DNA of 14,952 bases from an uncultured Clostridium sp. (lineage in GTDB: Bacteria; Bacillota; Clostridia; Lachnospirales; Lachnospiraceae): contig CALELW010000149.1 in the NCBI GenBank assembly GCA_937902905.1, positions 1-14,952 on the forward strand. Direction: 5' to 3'. The notes beneath the pieces were generated by a model. That model was not told the DNA's origin, did no database searches, and saw only the letters and a list, made by a program, of their open reading frames with translations. Numbering within the stretch: position 1 is the first letter of the stretch; the number at the start of each line of letters is the position of its first letter. Position numbers and translations under genes: made by a program. Below, piece by piece: positions 6,985 through 14,949 of the stretch.

Positions 6985-7803
6985 TTATTCAGCCTCTGTC
7001 TTCTCTGTTTCTTCGGCTTTTTCGGTGTCTTTATTCGCATCCGAAGAATCCTCATCTCCGTTTGGAATACCACTTCGTACTACTTTGATACATACCTTAT
7101 CTTTGACTGTTGTTGTAAGCGGATCATCAAAATAAAAACCTAAATAATAGTCACCCGGCTCCAATTCACTGAAAGCTTCCGGTGAAATTGTTACCACACC
7201 ATCGTTGTAGCTTAGGTATTTAGAATCAATGTACTGACCATTTAATACAACGGCAACACTGCTCGCCTCATATCCTTTGCTTCCCAAATCAATGGAAACT
7301 TCGACAAGGGATGGATTTGTAAGGTCATATGTCTTCGTTTGTGCCGTAACGCTTGGCAGATACTCTTTAATGGCATAATAACTATCCATTACCTGTACCA
7401 AATCGTCTAAGTCATACGAATTACCATCAATGATTAATGTAGCCTTTCCATTCTTCATTTCAACACAGTCTACGGTTCCGCGCACTTCTTTGTAAGTTCC
7501 CGCAGAATCGGTTGTCTGTACAATTACTTCCTTGCCAACTAAACTGTAGGCACTTGTATTAGACATCGTAGTACTCATATTGGTCATCTGCTCAAGTGAA
7601 GAGAACTGTGCCAGCTGGGAAATAAACTCCGTATCATCCTGTGGATTTAATGGGTCCTGATTCTGAAGCTGAGTCACTAAAAGTTTTAAAAACTCTTCTT
7701 TGCCAAGTTCACTTGAACCTCTCTGATTGACTTTACGCTCGGTTGTACCGTATGTTAAATCTTCCAACGCTGTCGTTAAATCACTTGTACTGCTTACTGC
7801 CAT
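6985..7803 (-). CDS. flgD: FlgD: hook capping / scaffolding protein
   Basis: Caps the growing hook and guides FlgE assembly. 272 aa. The diagnostic N-terminal core is at residues 37-73 (EFLKLLVTQLQNQDPLNP, then TEFISQLAQFSSLEQM). The middle (about 88-150) and a C-terminal beta-rich FlgD Ig/Tudor-like part (about 160-245, ending near CIKVVRSG) follow. The final 24 residues are a highly charged low-complexity tail of Asp, Glu, Lys and Ser, not part of the family core. ATG at 7803 has AAAGGAAG upstream. It lies 15 nt after the fliK TAG stop. FliK and FlgD act at the same stage, so co-expression fits. Confidence 0.94.
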   Translation of the reverse strand: MAVSSTSDLTTALEDLTYGTTERKVNQRGSSELGKEEFLKLLVTQLQNQDPLNPQDDTEFISQLAQFSSLEQMTNMSTTMSNTSAYSLVGKEVIVQTTDSAGTYKEVRGTVDCVEMKNGKATLIIDGNSYDLDDLVQVMDSYYAIKEYLPSVTAQTKTYDLTNPSLVEVSIDLGSKGYEASSVAVVLNGQYIDSKYLSYNDGVVTISPEAFSELEPGDYYLGFYFDDPLTTTVKDKVCIKVVRSGIPNGDEDSSDANKDTEKAEETEKTEAE

Positions 7804-7818
7804 CTTCTCACTTCCTTT

Positions 7819-9213
7819 CTAAGCCGTATAATCGACCATACTATTTACGTCACGCCGTTCAGACGCTGTCGTCATACCGTCATTCTTTTCTTCATCCGAA
7901 AAACTTTCATCCGGACGAAATTTGCGGTTTCCGCTCTGTCTGGAACCAGTCTGCTCTTGTCCTTCGCCGTCCTTTTTCAGACCAAATTCAGCGACTGTCA
8001 CTTCTACCTCATCCACTTTAAGTCCTTGTTCATTAAATGCTTCTTTTAAGTGAATCATCTGACTTTCAAGTGCTTCTTTTGCCATCTGGTCTTCTACAAC
8101 CATCGTCGCTGTCGCAATTCCTGCGCTTGCTGCCACCGTGATATTGACACGACCTAAACTTGCCGGATTTAAGCGAAGTTCCATACTGGTCGTTTCCGGC
8201 ATCACACGGATACGAATCTGTCGAACAACCTGCTCCACAATCTGATTCATCGTCTGTGTTACATTCTGCCCCTTCATGCCACTTGATTTTTCAAGTGCTT
8301 CTGAAAGACGTTCTGTAAACGTTTCCGCCATCGTAGTATGGGTAGGAACCAAAGAGTCATCGCCCTGTGTAATCTCACTGTCGTCCCCCATGGACATATC
8401 CTGCTGTGCATCTTTCTGCAAATTTGAAGAATGTGTATCTTCCACTACTGCAGTCACAGTATTCTCTACTGCTCCTGTCTGGTTTAACGCATCTTCGTCT
8501 GCAGCCGTAATATCCGTTTCGTTTGCCGCCTGCAATGTGCTCACTGCCTGCTTTAACAACTCCGGCATCGCCTCTGCTTTAAGAGAAGCAAGTTCTTCCT
8601 TTGTTACCCCGAGCGTGTCACACACAAAATCAGTAAGTGCATCAGTCACTTCTGAAAGTTCTGTATTCAACACATCATTGGTTAAAAATGCACTCGCATC
8701 TTCTACGCCATGCACACCGAGAACCAGCTGTTTAAGCGCATCCGCATTTACTGCCATAATACCATTCTCACTGTCACAAAGGATGAGTGATTCCGGCTGT
8801 AAATCGAGTGAATTTAAGATATCCTGTAACTCATCGTTTGTCAGTCCAAACAAATCCTGTAGTAAAACCGTTACCTGTGAAGCAAGAACAACGGTAACTT
8901 CTTCGATATCCGGTTCGTCATCCGTCATCTGGTTTACCGTCAGCGAATCCTGCGTATCATTTGAAGCCGCCGTATCGGATTTTGTACTGATGGCCTTAGA
9001 TTTCTGATAACGGTTTGCCGCTAACTCTTTTCTCGCCATGCCATCGTCCACTTTGTTATCCGGTGTAAAATCATCCATGGATTTTTTTGCCTGCTGCTTA
9101 CTTCCCTGACTGCTCATTACAGCTTCAAACAAGGCGTCTTTTGCCTTTTCGCTTTTCTCAGCAACTGCGTTTTCCACCTTTGGCAGAATATTTGAAATTC
9201 CCTGCATCGTCAT
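7819..9213 (-). CDS. fliK: FliK: hook-length control protein
   Basis: Secreted molecular ruler that signals FlhB to switch export from hook to filament proteins. 464 aa from the ATG at 9213. The N-terminal two thirds are low-conservation, acidic and Gln/Ser/Thr/Ala-rich, as usual for the ruler part. The C-terminal Flg_hook domain is at about 325-412 with LRLNPASLG (346-354), VNITV, then LKEAFNEQGLKVDEVEV. A basic/acidic tail ends in VDYTA. The start is set by AAGGAGG (9222-9228) 8 nt before ATG at 9213. A longer frame to 9273 would cover a sigma-D promoter and has no site. A second ATG at 9207 is possible but too far from the site. It follows the MotE-like gene by 74 nt. Confidence 0.93.
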   Translation of the reverse strand: MTMQGISNILPKVENAVAEKSEKAKDALFEAVMSSQGSKQQAKKSMDDFTPDNKVDDGMARKELAANRYQKSKAISTKSDTAASNDTQDSLTVNQMTDDEPDIEEVTVVLASQVTVLLQDLFGLTNDELQDILNSLDLQPESLILCDSENGIMAVNADALKQLVLGVHGVEDASAFLTNDVLNTELSEVTDALTDFVCDTLGVTKEELASLKAEAMPELLKQAVSTLQAANETDITAADEDALNQTGAVENTVTAVVEDTHSSNLQKDAQQDMSMGDDSEITQGDDSLVPTHTTMAETFTERLSEALEKSSGMKGQNVTQTMNQIVEQVVRQIRIRVMPETTSMELRLNPASLGRVNITVAASAGIATATMVVEDQMAKEALESQMIHLKEAFNEQGLKVDEVEVTVAEFGLKKDGEGQEQTGSRQSGNRKFRPDESFSDEEKNDGMTTASERRDVNSMVDYTA

Positions 9214-9247
9214 TTCATTTTCCTCCTTTCTTCTTAAAAATCTACTA

Positions 9248-9283
9248 CGAATTTTATATCGGCATTTACCCATCTTTTCTTTA
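9248..9283 (-). promoter_or_regulatory. Sigma-D/FliA (sigma-28) type promoter upstream of fliK
   Basis: The minus strand reads TAAA (9280-9283), 16 nt, then GCCGATAT (9256-9263). The Bacillus sigma-D consensus is TAAA, 14-16 nt, GCCGATAT, so both boxes match fully. The -35 begins just after the stop of the upstream gene, and the predicted start, near 9248, leaves about a 35-nt leader with the fliK ribosome site. It would allow fliK-flgD-(TIGR02530)-flgE and perhaps later genes to be boosted once sigma-28 is active. Confidence 0.75.
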
Positions 9284-9287
9284 GTTT

Positions 9288-10052
9288 TTATTTCTTTTTC
9301 ATTGCCGTCATCTTTGTCGTCACCTGAGCTGCCGTCGTCGGTGTCATGTTCTGCAAAATCAAAGCACTTTTCGAGGTCTGCATACTGTCAAGTATCTTCG
9401 CAACCAGAGTTAAATCATTGGTCATCTCGGACAAAATTGCCGCCGCACTGGCAGGTTCCATTTTGCCGTATGCATCCGCCTGATCCTTGATTGCCTGCGA
9501 ATACTCGTAATCTTTACAGACTTCTTTGTAAATTTTTTCCGCATTATCCGGCTCTATTTCTTCATAGTATTTTTTATATTCTTCCGTGTCCGGTGCCTTA
9601 TCATTATAAACAACGTTTTTATCAAACTCCTGCACACGTTTTGCAAACGCACTCTGTTCCTGTTCAAACTTCTTTAAGCGGTTAATTTCCGCCTGCAGAT
9701 CGGACACTTCACTCTGGTTTGCACTGCCGGCATTTTTATTTGCCGCGAGCTGACTCTCGAGCTCGTTAATTCTCGCATTTGCCTCCGTCAGATTATCATA
9801 TTCTTTGTTTGTTGATGCATCATTTTGGTTTTGAGCCGATTCTGGCAAAATCATATTCACAATAGGAACATCTTTCAAAACCGGATACAACACTTCGCTT
9901 CCGAAATTTCCCACATCCAACTTAATCAGTACACCAAAGATAGCAAGCCATATCACAACAATGACAAGTACAATCAGCACCGTAACAATTTTACTTCCTG
10001 TACTTTCATCCGTCGAAATCTTATTCTCCTTATTCTTGTCCTTTTTTGCCAT
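9288..10052 (-). CDS. MotE/YlxF-like membrane coiled-coil flagellar protein
   Basis: 254 aa. Seen: a charged N-terminus, one membrane helix (about 21-44, VTVLIVLVIVVIWLAIFGVL), a predicted coiled coil (about 83-145, heptad-like with Asn/Ala/Gln/Glu), a less ordered middle, and a C-terminal domain (about 196-250) of helical repeats: KMEPASAAAILSEM, LVAKILDSM, ALILQNMTPTTAAQVTTKM. These resemble the MgtE-N/FliG-M type repeats of the MotE family. The Bacillus equivalent in this position, between fliJ and fliK, is YlxF, of unclear role. MotE in alphaproteobacteria acts as a stator-protein chaperone; whether that transfers here is unknown. ATG at 10052 has AAGGAGAT upstream, inside the fliJ end region. 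Confidence 0.8.
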   Translation of the reverse strand: MAKKDKNKENKISTDESTGSKIVTVLIVLVIVVIWLAIFGVLIKLDVGNFGSEVLYPVLKDVPIVNMILPESAQNQNDASTNKEYDNLTEANARINELESQLAANKNAGSANQSEVSDLQAEINRLKKFEQEQSAFAKRVQEFDKNVVYNDKAPDTEEYKKYYEEIEPDNAEKIYKEVCKDYEYSQAIKDQADAYGKMEPASAAAILSEMTNDLTLVAKILDSMQTSKSALILQNMTPTTAAQVTTKMTAMKKK

Positions 10053-10065
10053 AACAAATCTCCTT

Positions 10066-10515
10066 TCACTCGAATTTCTCTACACCATAGCGGTAACTCA
10101 CAAGCTCATCTACTTCTTTTTGCTCTTTTTGATTTTCTTCCGCTACAAATTTCTCAAAAGCCTTTTCTTTTAACTTTTCAAAGGTCTTTCTTTCCTTCAT
10201 CGCTTCGTTGAGATGTTCTCTTGCCACCTCAACTTGTTTTTCTTTCTGCTTTACAACAAGCATCTGCTGTCGTAAATACATTCGGAGAATCTCAACGTCA
10301 TCTTCCTTTCTCCTTATCTGCCCGACTTTCAGATTTTCAAGCATCGCTTCTTTCAACGCCTGCTTTCCTACTTCCAGTCTGTTTTCACACTGTTTTTGCT
10401 GAAACAATGCCTCCTGAAGAGAACGGTTCGCCTGCGCGAAATTATTTTTTGCCTGATCTTCAAGTTTTTCTTTCATGTTCAAAATATTTTGCATAGAAAA
10501 AATAAATCGTGCCAT
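10066..10515 (-). CDS. fliJ: FliJ: flagellar export chaperone / ATPase stalk
   Basis: 149 aa, almost entirely helical and highly charged, consistent with the antiparallel coiled coil that inserts in the FliI hexamer and contacts FlhA. It opens with FIFSMQNILNMKEKLEDQAKN, typical of Firmicutes FliJ (phenylalanine/leucine start, then heptads), followed by Glu/Lys/Gln-rich heptads and EHLNEAMKERKTFEKLKEKA. Sequence conservation in this family is low, so position between fliI and fliK carries weight. ATG at 10515 is preceded by AAGGTG overlapping the fliI TAG stop; the gap is 10 nt. The stop is TGA. Confidence 0.9.
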   Translation of the reverse strand: MARFIFSMQNILNMKEKLEDQAKNNFAQANRSLQEALFQQKQCENRLEVGKQALKEAMLENLKVGQIRRKEDDVEILRMYLRQQMLVVKQKEKQVEVAREHLNEAMKERKTFEKLKEKAFEKFVAEENQKEQKEVDELVSYRYGVEKFE

Positions 10516-10525
10516 CGTTCACCTT

Positions 10526-11857
10526 CTATCCTTCCTCTACGGAATCCTCTTCAAAAATATCCCGCATCATCTGAATAATGTCATCATACAAAAATTTTTC
10601 ATCGGTTCCCTGACGAAGAAATTCATTGACAGCATCAATTTTTTCTATTGCGAAGTCAATTTCCTTATTCGAGCCGGGACGGTAAGCACCGATGTTAATC
10701 AAATCTTCTGCATCCCGATAAACTGCCAATATATTTTTCATCTTTCCGGCTAATTCCTTATGCTCTTTGGATGCCACAGCACTCATAACACGGGATATAC
10801 TCGCTAACACATCAATTGCCGGATAATGATTTCTCTGTGCCATGGAACGTGACAAAACAATATGTCCATCCAAAATACCTCGTGCCGTATCGGCAATCGG
10901 CTCATTAAAATCATCACCATCAACCAAAACCGCATACAATCCGGTAATGGACCCTTTATCTGAATTTCCGGCACGCTCTAACAATTTCGGCATTTCCGCA
11001 TATACACTCGGCGGATACCCACGCGAAACCGGCGGTTCTCCGGAAGCCAGTCCAATTTCTCTCTGTGCCATAGAAAAACGGGTCATGTTATCCATCATAA
11101 GCAAAACATCTTTCCCCTGATCACGAAAATATTCCGCAACCGCTGTCGCCGTCTTCGCCGCCTTATTTCGAATCAAAGCCGGCTTATCTGAAGTTGCTAC
11201 AACCACAACCGAACGCTTCATTCCTTCTTCGCCCAAATCCCGTTCAATAAATTCACGAACCTCACGTCCACGCTCTCCAATCAGCGCAATCACATTAATA
11301 TCCGCTTTTGTATTTCTCGCAAACATACCCATCAGTGTACTTTTTCCGACACCACTGCCGGCAAAAATACCAATTCTCTGCCCCTTTCCAACGGTAATCA
11401 AGCCGTCCACCGCTTTTACGCCAAGCGGCAGGGCATCTGCTATCATCTCTCTGGTAAGCGGATCCGGCGGCGTTGCTTCTACCGAATACCTTGGACAATT
11501 TTCGGATAACTCAAGTTCTGTCATCGGTTCTCCGACACCATTTAACGTGCAGCCAAGAAGTTCCTCGCCAACCGCAACCTGTAAAGGCGCTCCGGTATTT
11601 TCTACCCAGCTTCCAAGTCCGACACCTTCAACATCATCATATGGCATCAAAAGAACCCTGTCATCACGAAAGCCCACCACTTCCGCTTTTACGGGTTCTG
11701 TTCGGTTGTTTGAGCGAATCAAACATAGATCATTCAATTTTGCACTTGGCCCGATGGACTCAATCGTAAGACCAACCACTTTAGTAACTTTTCCTAATTG
11801 GCTGGTGTAACTTTTATCCATGAGCACATTATATTTTTCAAAATTAATGAGTGGCAT
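10526..11857 (-). CDS. fliI: FliI: flagellar export ATPase
   Basis: Cytosolic F1-beta-like ATPase that, with FliH and FliJ, drives loading of export substrates. 443 aa from the ATG at 11857, the usual length. N-terminal beta-barrel about 1-85; Walker A GSGVGKST at 167-174; GERGREVREF at 194-203; Walker B LLMMDNMTRF at 252-261; PPSVYAEMPKLLERAG and the PAIDVLASISRVM signature follow, so all catalytic motifs are present. Start choice: an ATG at 11884 would add nine residues but lacks a ribosome site, whereas AGAAGG (11865-11870) is 7 nt before ATG at 11857. The stop is TAG. The fliH stop lies 29 nt upstream. Confidence 0.97.
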   Translation of the reverse strand: MPLINFEKYNVLMDKSYTSQLGKVTKVVGLTIESIGPSAKLNDLCLIRSNNRTEPVKAEVVGFRDDRVLLMPYDDVEGVGLGSWVENTGAPLQVAVGEELLGCTLNGVGEPMTELELSENCPRYSVEATPPDPLTREMIADALPLGVKAVDGLITVGKGQRIGIFAGSGVGKSTLMGMFARNTKADINVIALIGERGREVREFIERDLGEEGMKRSVVVVATSDKPALIRNKAAKTATAVAEYFRDQGKDVLLMMDNMTRFSMAQREIGLASGEPPVSRGYPPSVYAEMPKLLERAGNSDKGSITGLYAVLVDGDDFNEPIADTARGILDGHIVLSRSMAQRNHYPAIDVLASISRVMSAVASKEHKELAGKMKNILAVYRDAEDLINIGAYRPGSNKEIDFAIEKIDAVNEFLRQGTDEKFLYDDIIQMMRDIFEEDSVEEG

Positions 11858-11886
11858 AATTCTACCTTCTTTGCGTGAGTACATAT

Positions 11887-12714
11887 TTACACTAGCATGC
11901 GTAGTGTACGAACCAGATTATCAAGCTGCGTCCGAAAACCGCAGTCAATCATCTGATTATCTGTCTCTATGATACAATCTCCTTCGGAAAGGCTTTTTTC
12001 TTCCTGTACCTCTATTGTACCGGTAATTCCCGCCTTTTCCATCAAAGCATCCTTTTCCCCTTCCACATACAAAAGGTCATCCGATGCCACACGGATAATA
12101 TAGCGTTTTGCCGGTTCCATATCCGCAATCCCACTGCGAATCAAATGTAAAATAACATCTTTTCTGTCTGTTAAAATCACACCGGACAATTTACGAATCA
12201 GATTGCATAAAACATCAACATAATGTCCTTCGGTTTCTGCTAACATCTGCTGATATTCCTGCTCTTTTTTTAACTGCTGACTGGAAAGTTCATCTTTCTG
12301 CGCCTGAATCTCCTCCTGCGCCTGCAAAAGACCTTCCTCATACCCTCTGGTAATCCCTTCCTGTCTGCCTTCTTCCAAAATCTGATTTTTCCGGTTATTT
12401 GCCTGTTCGACAATCTCATCTGCCTGTTGTCTAGCCCCAGCAATCGCTGCCGCTGCCTCTTCTTCTGCTTTCTGTATTTTCTCTTCAATTACCTCATCGT
12501 AATTAGTTACCGGAAGTCCTTCCTGAAAAGATTCGTCACCGGTCTTTTCCTGTGCTCTCTCTTTTTCTTCTTTGGCAACCTCCTCAAAGGTCTTCATTAC
12601 CACTTTCTTTTTCGCATCAAACGGCTGAAACTTTTCTTCCTCCGATTCATAGCGAATCACTTTTGCTTCTTTCCCCTGCATATTCACATAGGGATATTTG
12701 ATGAGATTAGACAA
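11887..12714 (-). CDS. fliH: FliH: regulator of the export ATPase
   Basis: Peripheral stator-like subunit that binds FliI and links it to the C-ring. 275 aa from TTG at 12714. Features: charged N-terminal third; long helical region (about 75-165) containing the glycine ladder GxxxGxxxGxxxG at 116-128 (EEGRQEGITRGYEEG), characteristic of FliH; and a globular C-terminal domain (about 165-275) ending in GDCIIETDNQMIDCGFRTQLDNLV, typical of FliH/V-ATPase E-like proteins. The start is TTG because GGAGGTGA (12723-12730) lies 8 nt upstream; the GTG at 12735 overlaps that site. The gene overlaps the end of fliG by 8 nt, suggesting translational coupling. Confidence 0.92.
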   Translation of the reverse strand: MSNLIKYPYVNMQGKEAKVIRYESEEEKFQPFDAKKKVVMKTFEEVAKEEKERAQEKTGDESFQEGLPVTNYDEVIEEKIQKAEEEAAAAIAGARQQADEIVEQANNRKNQILEEGRQEGITRGYEEGLLQAQEEIQAQKDELSSQQLKKEQEYQQMLAETEGHYVDVLCNLIRKLSGVILTDRKDVILHLIRSGIADMEPAKRYIIRVASDDLLYVEGEKDALMEKAGITGTIEVQEEKSLSEGDCIIETDNQMIDCGFRTQLDNLVRTLRMLV

Positions 12715-13732
12715 TGATCTCGTCACCTCCACCACGGGAAATTACAATTTCAGCAGAATCCTCCAGCTTGCGAATAATATTTACAATCTTCTGCTGAGCC
12801 TCTTCGACATCTTTCAATCGAACCGGTCCCATGTATTCCATATCTTCTTTAATCATATCAGCAAGTCTTGTGGACATGTTGTTAAAGATTACATTCTGTA
12901 CTTCTTCGTTTGCATTCTTAAGTGCAACAGCAAGTTCGCTGTTCTCAACTTCTCTAAGCACACGCTGAATCGAGCGATCGTCCAGCATAAGAATATCTTC
13001 GAATACAAACATCTTCTTGCGGATTTCGTCGGCAAGTTCCGGTTCCTCGATTTCCAAGTTTTCCATAATGTGTTTCTCAGTACCACGGTCTACCGTATTC
13101 AACACTTCAACCACCGAATCCACACCACCGACAATCGTGTAATCCTGACTGACAAGCGATGCCAGTTTCTGCTCTAATATATTTTCTACTTCTTTGATAA
13201 CATCCGGTGAGGTACGATCCATCATCGCAATACGTTTCGCCACGTCTGTCTGCTTATCCGGTGTAAGAGAACTGATAATACCAGCTGCCTGCTGTGGTGA
13301 CAAATACGATAAAATCAACGCAATCGTCTGCGGATGCTCGTCCTGAATAAAGTTCAAAATCTGGGAAGCCTCCGTCTTACGAATAAACTCAAACGGACGA
13401 ACCTGTAGCGATGCCGTCAGTTTACCAAGAACTTCCTGTGCTTTGCTCTCACCAAGAGCTTTCTGCAACAAGTCTTTTGCATATCCAATACCACCCTCGG
13501 CAATATACTGCTGGGCAAGACATACTTCATAGAACTCATTCAAAACCTGCTCTTTCTGAGCCGGTGTAACACTTCTGGTATTAGCAATCTCCAATGTGAG
13601 CTGCTCAATCTCATCTTCTTTTAAATGTTTAAATACTACAGCCGCCTTCTCCGGTCCTAACGTAATGAGGAGAATTGCCGCCTTTTGAATCCCATCCATT
13701 TCACTATAGGATGATGCTGAACTTCCTGCCAT
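12707..13732 (-). CDS. fliG: FliG: flagellar motor switch / rotor protein
   Basis: Rotor protein on the MS ring that is pushed by MotA. 341 aa (Bacillus about 338). N-terminal domain about 1-105 binds FliF; the middle domain carries EHPQ at 132-135 and LSPQQAAGIISSL, the FliM-binding armadillo-like part; the C-terminal domain about 190-331 has MLDDRSIQRVLREVENSELAVAL (249-271), the charged ridge for torque. The ATG at 13732 shares its A with the fliF stop (TAATG). A TTG at 13747 would add five residues but overlaps the G-run that most likely serves as ribosome site. The tail RGGGDEIIV is encoded by sequence that doubles as the fliH ribosome site. Confidence 0.96.
   Translation of the reverse strand: MAGSSASSYSEMDGIQKAAILLITLGPEKAAVVFKHLKEDEIEQLTLEIANTRSVTPAQKEQVLNEFYEVCLAQQYIAEGGIGYAKDLLQKALGESKAQEVLGKLTASLQVRPFEFIRKTEASQILNFIQDEHPQTIALILSYLSPQQAAGIISSLTPDKQTDVAKRIAMMDRTSPDVIKEVENILEQKLASLVSQDYTIVGGVDSVVEVLNTVDRGTEKHIMENLEIEEPELADEIRKKMFVFEDILMLDDRSIQRVLREVENSELAVALKNANEEVQNVIFNNMSTRLADMIKEDMEYMGPVRLKDVEEAQQKIVNIIRKLEDSAEIVISRGGGDEIIV
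12723..12730 (-). promoter_or_regulatory. Ribosome site for fliH inside the end of fliG
   Basis: GGAGGTGA in the fliG codons for its GGGD tail lies 8 nt before TTG at 12714, supporting TTG rather than GTG at 12735 as the fliH start. Confidence 0.75.
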
Positions 13733-14949
13733 TACATTGCCCCCCAATCTTCATTAATCCAGTTACGCAAAAGTAAAGCTACCGCTTCCGGATTTTCGTC
13801 TACAAATTTTTCTATCATGATGCGGGTATCGGATTTGTCTTCCAGCTCGATTTCTTCCAACGTCTGCGCATTATCCTGCGTTGTCGCAAGCAAATCTTCC
13901 ACAGAAAGTTCCGGCTCCATCTCGGTAACTTCGACCGGTGAAGTACCTTTAATAATTACAAAGATTAATAATCCCGCAATCAAAACAGTAAGAATCACCA
14001 TCAGATAATTTGTTACATTATCTCCAAATGAACTTGCTTCTTTCGCCTCAAATACCGGTTTTTCTACTACACGAATCTGAATATTATTTTCAGCAATACC
14101 GGTGGCAGCTGCTACAAGCTGTGGCAAATCAGTCGGTACCTGCTGTTCCGTCACATTGCTGTTTGCATCCACATACTCATCAAATGTCATATTGTCAAGA
14201 GCCCCCTGCGACTCTAAGGTCTCTTCTTTTACCACACGGTAATGTGTCAGTACAATCGCAATAGAGGACTCATCCTTCTTTACCGCACCAATTTCATGTT
14301 CAATATTCTGAACGGTTTTATTCGGCAGATAGTCATATTTATTTAATATCGTTTCCGATGAACTATCTCCATTATCGGTAATCATCGTGTCCGTAACATC
14401 ACCATTCGAATCGGTTCCCGGCACGCCGCCGGAAGATGACGCTCCCGTTGATTTATACTCGTAGGAACTGCCATACAAGCCCTGATCCTGTCCCTCATTT
14501 GTCGTATATGTAGTAACCAGTTCCGTTAATTTGTTCATGTCGAACACAATATTATTCTTGGAAACTTCAACATCGTCATAACCTGCTTTTGTTAAAAGGT
14601 CACGCACATATTTAGCGAAGTTATTTTTAAGTTTATCCCGGTAATCTTCGGTACTGCTGATTGTTCCGCCAAGTCCGGCATCCTGCTGTCCATTAAACAA
14701 AAGATTTCCTTTTGTATCGGTGAGGACAATATGATCCGGTTTGGTGCTTCCTACTGCATTGGCAAGATAATAAGCAATCGCATCTGCGGTATCAGCATCC
14801 ATCGTTTTGTTGCCCGCCATTTTAAATGATACGCTCACCGAAGTATCCTGCTTGTCCGCATAAATCGTGCCATCATCTTTCGGGCGGTTGATATAAACAG
14901 TCGCATCTTCTACACCATCAAAATTTAGAAGTCCCTTGCGAATTGACGA
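13732..14949 (-). CDS. fliF: FliF: MS-ring protein, C-terminal part (5' end outside window)
   Basis: Membrane ring that is the base of the flagellum. 405 codons are visible; FliF is usually 500-560 aa, so the N-terminal membrane helix and first ring domain are missing. Seen: ring-building motif region LLNFDGVEDATVYINRP near the right edge; a variable, Ser/Gly/Asp-rich periplasmic part (about residues 155-205 of the visible part); the second membrane helix (about 315-334, YLMVILTVLIAGLLIFVIIKG); and the cytoplasmic FliG-binding tail (about 374-405, RIMIEKFVDENPEAVALLLRNWINEDW). A GTG at 14838 is internal and has no good ribosome site. The final codon of the window (14950-14952) reads TAG in this frame, which is unexpected inside fliF. 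Confidence 0.93.
   Translation of the reverse strand, partial: SSIRKGLLNFDGVEDATVYINRPKDDGTIYADKQDTSVSVSFKMAGNKTMDADTADAIAYYLANAVGSTKPDHIVLTDTKGNLLFNGQQDAGLGGTISSTEDYRDKLKNNFAKYVRDLLTKAGYDDVEVSKNNIVFDMNKLTELVTTYTTNEGQDQGLYGSSYEYKSTGASSSGGVPGTDSNGDVTDTMITDNGDSSSETILNKYDYLPNKTVQNIEHEIGAVKKDESSIAIVLTHYRVVKEETLESQGALDNMTFDEYVDANSNVTEQQVPTDLPQLVAAATGIAENNIQIRVVEKPVFEAKEASSFGDNVTNYLMVILTVLIAGLLIFVIIKGTSPVEVTEMEPELSVEDLLATTQDNAQTLEEIELEDKSDTRIMIEKFVDENPEAVALLLRNWINEDWGAM
13740..13745 (-). promoter_or_regulatory. G-run acting as ribosome site for fliG
   Basis: Six G residues lie 7 nt before the fliG ATG at 13732 and can pair with the anti-SD CCUCC through one G-U. It is within the last codons of fliF (Trp-Gly-Ala), so initiation is coupled to fliF termination at TAATG. 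It is an atypical site compared with the GGAGG-type sites elsewhere in the window. Confidence 0.55.

Noticed and set aside
8276..9007. Long open frame (243 codons) on the plus strand opposite fliK
   Set aside because: It lies wholly within fliK in the opposite direction. The product is Ser/Val/Thr-rich with no recognisable domain, as expected from the complement of a biased coding gene, and fliK itself is strongly supported.
13732..14838. fliF as a complete 368-residue gene starting at GTG 14838
   Set aside because: FliF similarity continues upstream of that GTG through 37 more codons, there is no good ribosome site before it, and FliF is much longer. It is treated as a partial gene.
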